From positions 804,109 through 868,108 of the forward strand of contig NW_027102662.1 in NCBI RefSeq assembly GCF_036373705.1: 64,000 nucleotides of DNA, given 5' to 3'. The DNA is from Amia ocellicauda. Its lineage: Eukaryota > Chordata > Actinopteri > Amiiformes > Amiidae. Below the pieces are notes generated by a model. That model made no database searches. It worked only from the letters and a program-made list of their open reading frames with translations, and had not been told where the DNA came from. A program made the translations under genes and the position numbers. This document shows positions 31,865 through 40,611 of the stretch, one piece after another (within the stretch, counting starts at the first letter, position 1; each line of letters begins with the position of its first letter).

Positions 31865-31989
31865 CAAGGTTTTTTATTCAACTTCAGGAGAGCAGATACC
31901 CCTTTTTAGACATTTGAGAAAAGTATAACATACACAACAATTTTTTCTACGGTCCAGACAAAAAGAAATCAGATGATTGGTTACTTGAT

Positions 31990-32382
31990 CTATATCAACA
32001 AATATACCTGTTTCTTTATCTTGTAGGCACACACCTCAGTTACATATGTAAATAAAACAACAATATGACCTATTTTAAAAGTAAACAGAGGTGTATTAAA
32101 CATGCTCAGTAAAAGGTCATACAGATGTTGATGAAATGGCCTAATATCATTCTTGGCCCCCTTGAGCCCTTCATCCAAGTGTTCGTACCCCCCGGTCTTT
32201 GTTACAGCAGCCATTAACTTTTCCAGGTTTGAAAGTTGATCCTCATCGATGGTTAAATCTGTAGAGATAAGGCTCGCGTTGCCTACTTTTCTGTCAAGCA
32301 CATGGTGTAATAGCGCTCTCAGGTTAGCTGCAGAGTGTTGATGACAGAACCAGTTGCAGAAGCAGTCCAGAACATTCCCCAT
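31990..32382 (-). CDS. Bcl-2-like apoptosis regulator candidate, copy 2
   Basis: 130 aa from ATG (MGNVLDC). All-helical in appearance. The segment GHIVVLFTYVTEVC resembles the BH1 pattern of Bcl-2 proteins (G-R-I-V-x-x-F-x-F...C), preceded by a TPLFTFK segment as expected. No BH2 or transmembrane tail is seen. The last codons include CAG/GTATAT, a possible splice donor, so a further exon may exist. Adenoviruses encode a Bcl-2-like protein (E1B-19K), which makes the role plausible. This is a motif judgement; the gene may be something else. Confidence 0.45.
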   Translation of the reverse strand: MGNVLDCFCNWFCHQHSAANLRALLHHVLDRKVGNASLISTDLTIDEDQLSNLEKLMAAVTKTGGYEHLDEGLKGAKNDIRPFHQHLYDLLLSMFNTPLFTFKIGHIVVLFTYVTEVCAYKIKKQVYLLI

Positions 32383-32394
32383 GTTCAAAGTCCC

Positions 32395-33243
32395 TTAGTT
32401 CAGGTCAGAGTCTGAATCAGTGGCGTAGATGTCGAATTCTTCGTCGCTGCCCCCAGCTTTAACTTCTTTACGGAAGAAATAAGCTTTTAGCTTGCCAGCG
32501 GTTTTTCTACTCGGCTCATCCAGGTCATTGAGCAGCTGCCCAAGTTTCTCTATTATAAACGGCTCCTTTTTCAGCTCCAGCAAAATCTCATCTATGATTT
32601 TCTGGACTTGTCCCACAGTGACATGTATGTGGGAGTAAGAGAGCGCCTTGATTAGTGCCGGTTTCAGCCACGGTTTGTTCAGTCTTCTGTAAAACACGTT
32701 GAAATAGAACAGGAAATAGTAACGGTCTGGTTCAAACAAACAACTGTGTCTCAACTGACTGGGGTGATTCACTTCACACCCCCGACAGACTTCTTTCAGA
32801 GCTCGGTCGATGAGAGCACTCAGAATATACACCAGGGTGCTTTTAACCACTCTGCTTACTTGGTCACATACCCCGGGCAAAAATCCTGCGTCTTCATCAC
32901 GCCCCCGGGACAGTCCGATGCTCATTGGGTCGCCTGGTGGTTTGTGGGGTGTTTCTCCATCCATTGGACTGACCCCCTCCTGAGACACACAGACGGTAGA
33001 CAGTTCGGCAAAATCGAGGCCCTCCATGAGCTCCAGAGGCTGGGGATCCCCGAGACTCATTTGGACATCCATCGCACCGCATGTTGTTTCGTCCTGAGGG
33101 ACCGGGGTCTGAGGTCTTGGAGAGTAACCACAGTCAAAGGGTTCCAGAGTGTATACAAAATCTGGGGAATAGAACCAGGGGTGATCCCGGGTTTGAAGAG
33201 GCCTGTAGAGCCTGTCGACGTCCGCAGCTTTCGGGTAAGACAT
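32395..33243 (-). CDS. 282-aa protein with Cys/His cluster, copy 2
   Basis: Open; cluster intact. Minor differences (GFLPG for GFMPG, VCVSQ for VCASQ). Confidence 0.7.
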   Translation of the reverse strand: MSYPKAADVDRLYRPLQTRDHPWFYSPDFVYTLEPFDCGYSPRPQTPVPQDETTCGAMDVQMSLGDPQPLELMEGLDFAELSTVCVSQEGVSPMDGETPHKPPGDPMSIGLSRGRDEDAGFLPGVCDQVSRVVKSTLVYILSALIDRALKEVCRGCEVNHPSQLRHSCLFEPDRYYFLFYFNVFYRRLNKPWLKPALIKALSYSHIHVTVGQVQKIIDEILLELKKEPFIIEKLGQLLNDLDEPSRKTAGKLKAYFFRKEVKAGGSDEEFDIYATDSDSDLN

Positions 33244-33346
33244 TCTCTTTAATTTTAAACCATGAATGAATTGTTGCACCTTTTATCCTATCTCTTCACT
33301 ACGTCACGACACACCGCCCTCTTAGAAGAGAGTAGCCCCTGAGCCG

Positions 33347-33751
33347 TCAGACCCCCCTCCAAAACCCCACACGTCGTCTGTCGTAGTTCTGCAAGCTTTC
33401 CCATTCACACCTTTCAAAACCCTGAGTCGGAGACTCCATTTCGCATTCTCTTGGACCCTCTTGCAAGCCTTCTAGAGTCTTATCCACAAGCCCCAGATCT
33501 CTCCAGGCCATCACCTTCAACCAGTCCTCATAAGAGTATTCAATTACCGTCTCAAAAGGTTCCAACGTACCCTCCTTCTCTCCCAAAGCAAGAAGCTCCA
33601 CTCCAACATAGCTGGGATCCCTTTTAAAGCGGTAACCCCGTCGAGCCCCCCAGAACAACACCCAGGAGCGTTCAATCTTCAAATTGGTGAGTACAGGAAC
33701 CCTTGCCCGGGATTGTTTCTTGCGGGGTTTCATGTTGATGTCGCTGGACAT
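33347..33751 (-). pseudogene. acidic 236-aa protein gene, copy 2 (internal deletion)
   Basis: About 290 bp are deleted at 33380 (CGTCGTCTG joined to TCGTAGTTCTGC). The N-terminal ~125 codons are kept and the acidic C-terminus is lost or out of frame. Confidence 0.85.
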
Positions 33752-33818
33752 GTTGAAGAAGCGGGATGTTTCAGAAGCTGAGAATTAAAGAGGTATTGCC
33801 TAATAGAAGCGCGGGTTC

Positions 33819-33825
33819 TTAAATA
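33819..33825 (-). promoter_or_regulatory. TATA box of right-end early block, copy 2
   Basis: TATTTAA on the minus strand, 68 bp upstream of the ATG at 33751 and 45 bp inside the right TIR. Confidence 0.6.
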
Positions 33826-33869
33826 GAGAGGAGAGTTTCGGGGCGTTGCCTTCAGAGGGGTGGGGGTAT

Positions 33870-34054
33870 TTATGGGTGGCCTTGTTGTTCAGGGTTTTAT
33901 GGGTGCACACTTTCTGACGGATATGACGTAGGAATAATTAAGGAAATAACTCTACCTAAAATCACGCCCCCCAATTATGACGTAGGAATATTAATAAGCT
34001 TAGGGCATACGTCATAACAAAATAGGCCGCGCCCAAAAAACCCTACTATCTACT
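33870..34054 (-). repeat. right terminal inverted repeat of copy 2
   Basis: Inverted partner of 17885-18069, ending in ...CTATCTACT next to the CTTATG duplication. It lies directly upstream of the minus-strand early gene block. Confidence 0.95.
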
Positions 34055-34060
34055 CTTATG
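34055..34060. repeat. target site duplication, right of copy 2 (CTTATG)
   Basis: Exact copy of 17879-17884, directly after the right TIR. Repeat DNA resumes after it at TAGTTGAAGG. Confidence 0.93.
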
Positions 34061-34370
34061 TAGTTGAAGGCGCAGTATAGCTCTCATAGTCTGGTGGTGA
34101 CGGAAGACCACCAGCCGTTTGAACAAGCCATTCAGCATCACCTTGTTGGGTTAAGTGCAGGCACTGTCAGAGCGCAGGGCGTCCTGCCTTTGAAAGAGTT
34201 TCCGAAGTGTCCTGATGTGCCCTTTAGCAATGCCAAACAGGTCTGTGAAAATGGCATCCTTTCGCGGCACTTCAGACGCCATCTCACAGTCTAGCCGACC
34301 TGAAACGCCTGAGCCCGTTTTACCAGCAGGCTCCAACGGTAACCGTTTGAAGCAAGAGGCAGCGTTGTCA

Positions 34371-34443
34371 GTTTCCGTAGTGTAGCGGTTATCACATTCG
34401 CCTACCGCGCGAAAGGTCCCCGGTTCGAGACCGGGCGGAAACA
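34371..34443 (+). tRNA. tRNA-Val body with ACC anticodon, array B unit 1
   Basis: Acceptor GTTTCCG/CGGAAAC, anticodon stem TTCGC/GCGAA and T stem CCCGG/CCGGG all pair perfectly. The anticodon loop reads CTACCGC, so the anticodon is ACC (glycine code) instead of AAC as in its sister units: one A-to-C change at position 35. The T loop is TTCGAGA. TTTT occurs about 20 nt downstream. Whether it is expressed cannot be told from sequence. Confidence 0.65.
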
Positions 34444-35385
34444 GCCTGCTTTGGGCCGGCCCTTTTCGTCCTGCTTGCCCTCGTGGTTCCCCGCAGGCGG
34501 TGGGTGGCTTTTCTTCATTGGAGTGCCCGAAATCGGTGCTCTCAGAGCGTCCGTCCGTCGACAGGTTGAAATTGTAAACGCTGGTGTAGCCACTTTTAAT
34601 TAAAATCTGATGATGATGATGATGATGATGTTGTTGTTGTTGTTGTTCTTGTTGTTCTTGTTGTCGTCGTAGTCGCCATCATTATTATTGTTAAAGTAAA
34701 GCAGTAGTTAGATTTGTTGCTACCGTAAGGTGTAGAAGGCACAATAGCTCTGATAGTCTGGTGGTGAAGGAAGACCACCAGACGTTTGAACAAGCCATTC
34801 AGCATCACCTTGTTGGGCTAAGTGCAGGCACTGTCAGAGCGCAGGGCGTCCTGCCTTTGAAAGAGTATCCTAAGTGTCCCGAAATCGGTGCACTCAGAGC
34901 GTCCGTCCGTCGACAGGTTGAAATTGTAAACGCTGGTGTAGCCACTTTTAATTAAAATATGATGATGATGATGATGATATTGTTGTTCTTGTTCTTGTTG
35001 TTGTTGTTGTTCTTGTTTTTCTTGTTGTCGTCGTGGTCGCCGTCATTATTATTGTTAAAGTAAAGCAGTAGTTAGATTTGTTGCTACCGTAAGGTGTAGA
35101 AGGCACAATAGCTTTGTGATTGTCTGATGGTGGCACAAGACGAGCAGCAGCTGTTTGAACAAGCCATTGAGCATCACCTTGTTAGGGTAAGTGTAAGTCT
35201 TGTCATAGCTCAGGGCGTTCTTCCTTTGAAAGAGTTTCCAAAGTGTCCTGATGTGCCCTTTAGCAATGCAAAATAGGTCAGTGAAAATAGAAACCTTTAT
35301 CTCACAGGCTGGCCCACGGGAAACCCCTGTGCGCGTTTTACCAGCCGGCTTCGATGGGAGCCATTTGAAACACCAGGACGGGTCG

Positions 35386-35458
35386 GTTTCCGTAGTGTAG
35401 TGGCTATCACGTTCGCCTCACACGCGAAAGGTCCCTGGTTCGAAACCGGGCGGAAACA
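35386..35458 (+). tRNA. tRNA-Val(CAC), array B unit 2
   Basis: Full cloverleaf: acceptor GTTTCCG/CGGAAAC, anticodon loop CTCACAC, and T stem CCTGG/CCGGG with one wobble. Same sequence as the gene 962 bp downstream. Confidence 0.75.
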
Positions 35459-36347
35459 ACCCGCGGTGCACGCGTGCCAGTGCCGTGTTACCCGTCGCCA
35501 TCTCTCTGCCCCAAGGCCGGCCGTCGTTTTCTCTTCCTCGGAGTGGCAAGAAATCCTGACCTTGAGAACAAACAATCGCAGAAGGGTAGCTTTGCGAGGC
35601 ACTGGAACTGACACTTTTAAAATCGATACATGTTGTTGCTGTTACAATACGACCGTAGCAGGATCGGCGACATTGCTGTTACTCTTATGTAGTTGAAGGC
35701 GCAGTATAGCTCTGATAGTCTGGTGGTGACGGAAGACCACCAGCCGTTTGAACAAGCCATTCAGCATCACCTTGTAGGGCTAAACGCAGGCACTGTCAGA
35801 GCGCAGGTCGTCCTGCCTTTGAAAGAGTTTCCGAAGTGTCCCGAAATCGATGCACTCAGAGCGTCCGTCCGTCGACAGGTTGAAATTGTAAACGCTGGTG
35901 TAGCCACTTTTAATTAAAATCTGATGATGATGATGATGATATTGTTGTTCTTGTTCTTGTTGTTGTTGTTGTTCTTGTTTTTCTTGTTGTCGTCGTGGTC
36001 GCCGTCATTATTATTGTTAAAGTAAAGCAGTAGTTAGATTTGTTGCTACCGTAAGGTGTAGAAGGCACAATAGCTTTGTGATTGTCTGATGGTGGCACAA
36101 GACGAGCAGCAGCTGTTTGAACAAGCCATTGAGCATCACCTTGTTAGGGTAAGTGTAAGTCTTGTCATAGCTCAGGGCGTTCTTCCTTTGAAAGAGTTTC
36201 CAAAGTGTCCTGATGTGCCCTTTAGCAATGCAAAATAGGTCAGTGAAAATAGAAACCTTTATCTCACAGGCTGGCCCACGGGAAACCCCTGTGCGCGTTT
36301 TACCAGCCGGCTTCGATGGGAGCCATTTGAAACACCAGGACGGGTCG

Positions 36348-36420
36348 GTTTCCGTAGTGTAGTGGCTATCACGTTCGCCTCACACGCGAAAGGTCCCTGG
36401 TTCGAAACCGGGCGGAAACA
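36348..36420 (+). tRNA. tRNA-Val(CAC), array B unit 3
   Basis: Identical to the tRNA at 35386-35458, within the ~962-bp duplicated unit. Confidence 0.75.
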
Positions 36421-37017
36421 ACCTGCGGTGCACGCGTGCCAGTGCCGTGTTACCCGTCGCCATCTCTCTGCCCCAAGGCCGGCCGTCGTTTTCTCTTCCT
36501 CGGAGTGGCAAGAAATCCTGACCTTGAGAACAAACAATCGCAGAAGGGTAGCTTTGCGAGGCACTGGAACTGACACTTTTAAAATCGATACATGTTGTTG
36601 CTGTTACAATACGACCGTAGCAGGATCGGCGACATTGCTGTTACTCTTATGTAGTTGAAGGCGCAGTATAGCTCTGATAGTCTGGTGGTGACGGAAGACC
36701 ACCAGCCGTTTGAACAAGCCATTCAGCATCACCTTGTAGGGCTAAACGCAGGCACTGTCAGAGCGCAGGTCGTCCTGCCTTTGAAAGAGTTTCCGAAGTG
36801 TCCCGAAATCGATGCACTCAGAGCGTCCGTCCGTCGACAGGTTGAAATTGTAAACGCTGGTGTAGCCACTTTTAATTAAAATCTGATGATGATGATGATG
36901 ATGATGTTGTTGTTGTTGTTCTTGTTGTTGTTGTTCTTGTTGTCATCGTGGTCGCCGTCATTATTATTGTTAAAGTAAAGCAGTAGTTAGATTTGTTGCT
37001 ACCGTAAGGTGTAGAAG

Positions 37018-37516
37018 ACAACAGTTGGTATGGCGTGTGATATCAAAACATTCAGAATACTTTTAACCTATATAATTTATAAGCTTTGTAAAATAAACCC
37101 AAATATCTCTTTTGCGGGGATAAACGCTGTTCTGAGTAGTTTGTGACTTGTTTAATACCAAACAAAGCATCGGTATAAAAATAAAAAAAAATCACTGTAA
37201 AAGCGCTAGTTATTTTAGATCTTTATAGTTATTTTCTAGGCTCAGGTTGTTTATTAGTGCTTATAAAGGCCTGAAATATTCTTAGTGGTTGTTGACTATA
37301 GGTCTTGATGCTTAAACATGTTTTTTTGAGAGACCAAAAGGTTCTAATAAAAGTTTAGAGTAGAGAGGAGAGAGATCGTCTCCATCTTGGTTTCTATTTG
37401 AAATTTGATGCAGTGTCATTTTATTGGTTGGTTTTGATATGTTAATTGGTAACAGGGCGGCACAAAGGCCAGACCAGAACAATGCCTTACAAGCAGATCC
37501 GGCATGTGGCCATCAG
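37018..37516. other. left non-coding remnant of copy 3
   Basis: Equivalent to 18760-19258 of copy 2. The hairpin, the 125-bp repeat and the TIR are gone. The CCAAT-like ATTGG boxes are retained. No gene seen. Confidence 0.65.
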
Positions 37517-37522
37517 TATAAG
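37517..37522 (+). promoter_or_regulatory. TATA box of spliced gene, copy 3
   Basis: TATAAG 73 bp upstream of the ATG at 37590, in the same context as copy 2. Confidence 0.55.
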
Positions 37523-37589
37523 TATGAAGGTCTGGTCTTCAGCTCGACAGACTCATACTTACCTTTCGATTTAAGACTAAAGATCAACA

Positions 37590-39630
37590 ATGTCCGGAAA
37601 CAACATCAGCGATTCGATTTAAACGAGTTTTTAGGCAAGTCTTCAGATTATTTTCATTGACTCAGAGCGTGTTGTGTGCATGTATTGTAAATAAGGCTAT
37701 AACATCTGTTTTAAGTTCTGTAAAATTATTTTTCAGCCAGTCAACAGGAGTTCATTCCCAACGCTGAGGAGATCATCTGGAACAACGACGGTAAGATTTT
37801 TGTGTTTGCGCTCATGGGTTCTTATGCATGGGTGTGTGTGGTTTTGAAGCGGCTCATTAGAGTTATGAAAACGTTTTGATATATATTAATGCCGGTCTCT
37901 TTAATTACACAGAAACTATCGAAAGGCCTGTGATTAATGTCTCCGAGGATCGACCAAGAGAAGTGGTTATCCCTAGACAGGCTGTCTGCCGACCGGGTAA
38001 GAACTAAACCCCTGTTTGTTTGTATAACGATTCTGTAAGATGTTTGAGTCCAGTTTTGTTAATTTAAAAAAATTATCCTGTCTAACAGTATTAAGAAATG
38101 TGGTTCGAGACAACGAAAGGCCTTCCACATCGAGGGCTTGTTTCGTTTTACCTTCGAGAACCGTAACCTTTCAAGAATCTGAAAGGCCGTCAGCCCCGGT
38201 ATCTGATAGCTGTGAGTATATATCTGCAGCCTGTAAGAGGTTAAAGCTTTTTATAAAGCGGTGTGGTTAAAGGTTAAACATGTCTCTTACCTTCACAGCG
38301 GTGCAAAAAGCTAAACCAGCCGAAAAACATAAGAAACGATTATTCTGTGGAGGTAAGTAAGATCTTTCAAACTTTAATGTTTTTAAAAGGGCTTTGTTTG
38401 CCCGTTGAGGGCTAATATTTAAGCGATGGGTGACCGTTTCCTGTAGGGCGGGGGGTTCTGGGAAAGATCTTTAGAAGTCCGGACAGGTCTAGGCTTGTTT
38501 CTGGGGAACGTGTTTAGAAATGACCGATTGCCGTACCGTCTGGTTAGGAAGTAAAGCCGTCCGAAAGGGTTTAGTAAGTTGTTTGGCTTATCTCCCGCTA
38601 TTATACTTCTGTTTTAAAGTGGTTGTAGGAAAAGGCTTGAAGGTGTTCATTGTATTTAATATTTAAACAGATCGTGAAAACGTTTGTGAAACAGGACGTC
38701 CCGGGATCAGGAATCGTTTACACTTGGAAGGTTCGTTTAAAAATGAAATGTTGTTGTGTGTGTGTGTGTTTTATTAACAATATTACAGTTTTTAAAGAAA
38801 CATTTAAGAAACAGTTTATTTACAGCGGCTTCTCTGTTTTACATTTATTATCAAGTCCTAATAAATATATTGTCTGTAAATAATATTGCGTTGTAGTGAA
38901 TGTCTAAGGCTATTTTCAAAGGTCTAAAAAAGCTAAAGGTTTTGAATGTCCTGGACATGTTGATTTAAGTTTGATTTTTGTCGCCGTTTAAAGATGTAAA
39001 TGTAATGTATATTTTTATTCTTCCCAAGACTCTTGGGATAGTCATTCTGTGGATGAGCTATTGAGAACAATTACCCCGTCTAAGTGGGATCAAACATCTT
39101 CCCCGGTGAGATCACCGAGTGGATCCCCCACGGTGGTCTTGGAGACCCCCCAACATCTACTCAGGCCACAGCCTTCTGGGGGTAATTCAACACCCCAGAT
39201 TCAGCCCGCCGCATTGTCGGGCGGAACAAATAGAGGCATCCAACAACCTCATGGGTCGCCGTCAGTCAGGGCTGACACACCACCCGACGACGGCCTGGTT
39301 TCAACATCGTTCCCCCAGACCCATTTCTTGGCTACAGAAACGCGGAACAGTTCCCCGCGCTTGGCCAGGGTGTCACCGCAAAGGCCTTCTTGGTCTCCGT
39401 CCATGAGTATACGCTCGCTCCCTGCCTCCTTCGACCGAGATTTACCGGAGCGACCATCCTTTGAAGCTGAGCCAGGCCACCAGCCCCCGGAGCTACTTCC
39501 TGAAGGTCGGCATGAGTTGCTACATACTTTGTTACAAAATCAAAGACTTGTGTTAGTGGGGCAAAACCTGGTGATAGAGAGCCAAAACACCCTTATTAAT
39601 ACCCTTACTAACGAATTGTACAGTATTTAA
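37590..39630 (+). pseudogene. six-exon spliced left-end gene, copy 3 (1-nt deletion in exon 1)
   Basis: Exons: 37590-37634, 37737-37790, 37913-37996, 38089-38211, 38299-38352 and 39029-39630, with a cassette candidate at 38671-38730. The ATG is kept and exon 3 has its full 84 nt. A single-base deletion in exon 1 (near 37612) shifts the frame. Exons 2-6 remain one consistent frame with phase 1 junctions. Confidence 0.7.
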
Positions 39631-39813
39631 TGTTTTAATAGACACAAAACGCCTTACTATTGTGGGTTGTTGGAAAAATAAAAAATAAATTAAAAAATGT
39701 CCTGACTTGGTAAAAGAACTCACAAACTAAAGGATTATGAACAAGCTAGGGCCCCAAAAAGACCTTCCCGAGAGAACATCCCCGGCCCTGTTGTGAACTC
39801 CTCTGATGTCCCA

Positions 39814-40611
39814 ATGAACCTGGAACTATTACAAATGATAAATGATTTAAATAACCCCCAATTACCACCGATAGAATGTGAATTAACAGACTTACCGGTG
39901 AACCCCGACCTGTTACAGATGGTCAATGATCTAAATAACCACCTCCCACCGGTAGCGCTTATAGAGGCTCACCCCCTAGTTCACCCCGATTTGTTTGAAA
40001 TGGTGGAGGCTTTGGAGGAGCTACCCCGACCAAATTCTGCCCCTATTATAAATGATTTGAGACAATTAGAACACAGGATGGCGGCAGAAGCAGCCATCAC
40101 TATAGAGGAGGGTCTTGACATTAACCGGTTGGATATCTTTGAAGGACTTTTACAGGCTTTAAATGAGCCTCCTCAAAAAGGGGGTTTTGTAGATGTCAGC
40201 AGTGGGGGTGTTCGGAATGTGGAGGGTTCTGAGACTGATAAGGCTGTGGAGGACATGCTCTGTGAGAATGTAGGGGGTGAAGGCTTTGTTCAAAATGATG
40301 ATGTGTCCAAGAGTACCAGTGATCCCGTGATTATAGATAGACCGGCCTATAACAATTTTGAAATGATTCAGCGTTTTAATTTTGCAGAACTTTTAAATTG
40401 TGACAATTATGCAGAAATATTTGTCAACATACACGAGGCCTTGCAGAAAATGCTTGAACAGGTTGCTGAAAGGGTCAGACCTCGAGATGTTGTACAGTTA
40501 GAACTCAGAGGGGATGATTTGTTTAGCAACCTATCTGTAATGCTGAGTGGAGATAATTTAGATGTCTGGCTAAAATCGAAGCGTTATTTCAAAGTAACGC
40601 AGCCATCTTAG
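39814..40611 (+). CDS. N-terminal polymerase-region ORF, copy 3
   Basis: Open, 265 aa. It has the same repeats and the same frame change at its 3' end as the other copies. Confidence 0.6.
   Translation: MNLELLQMINDLNNPQLPPIECELTDLPVNPDLLQMVNDLNNHLPPVALIEAHPLVHPDLFEMVEALEELPRPNSAPIINDLRQLEHRMAAEAAITIEEGLDINRLDIFEGLLQALNEPPQKGGFVDVSSGGVRNVEGSETDKAVEDMLCENVGGEGFVQNDDVSKSTSDPVIIDRPAYNNFEMIQRFNFAELLNCDNYAEIFVNIHEALQKMLEQVAERVRPRDVVQLELRGDDLFSNLSVMLSGDNLDVWLKSKRYFKVTQPS

Larger units (their letters stand above)
17885..34054 (+). mobile_element. Maverick/Polinton element, copy 2, complete 16170 bp
   Basis: This is the only copy with both ends in view. It begins AGTAGATAGTAGG and ends with the complement, CCTACTATCTACT, giving the AG...CT termini known for Polintons. 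It has 185-bp TIRs and a perfect 6-bp duplication CTTATG on both sides, as expected for this class. Rightward genes occupy the left half and leftward genes the right half. Polymerase, ATPase, core protein, penton, integrase, spliced gene and acidic protein are disrupted. The 111-aa, 247-aa, protease, major capsid, Bcl-2-like and Cys/His genes read open. Confidence 0.97.
34061..37016. repeat. tRNA-Val repeat array B (host flank)
   Basis: Three tRNA-like genes lie in the same repeat family. Two consecutive units, about 34960-35921 and 35922-36883, are an almost exact ~962-bp duplication, which points to recent unequal exchange. Unoccupied CTTATG sites are at 35684-35689 and 36646-36651. The array ends where copy 3 begins, without a TIR. 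Confidence 0.9.

Noticed and set aside
31865-31989. Second exon completing the Bcl-2-like gene
   Set aside because: Acceptor-like sites exist (for example before AAAAAATTG), but the downstream segment has no BH2 pattern, so I could not support a specific exon.
35297-35696. Recurring 60-120-codon ORFs around the tRNAs on both strands
   Set aside because: They overlap tRNA sequences and microsatellites, differ by frameshifts between units, and give low-complexity Thr/Ser or Cys runs.
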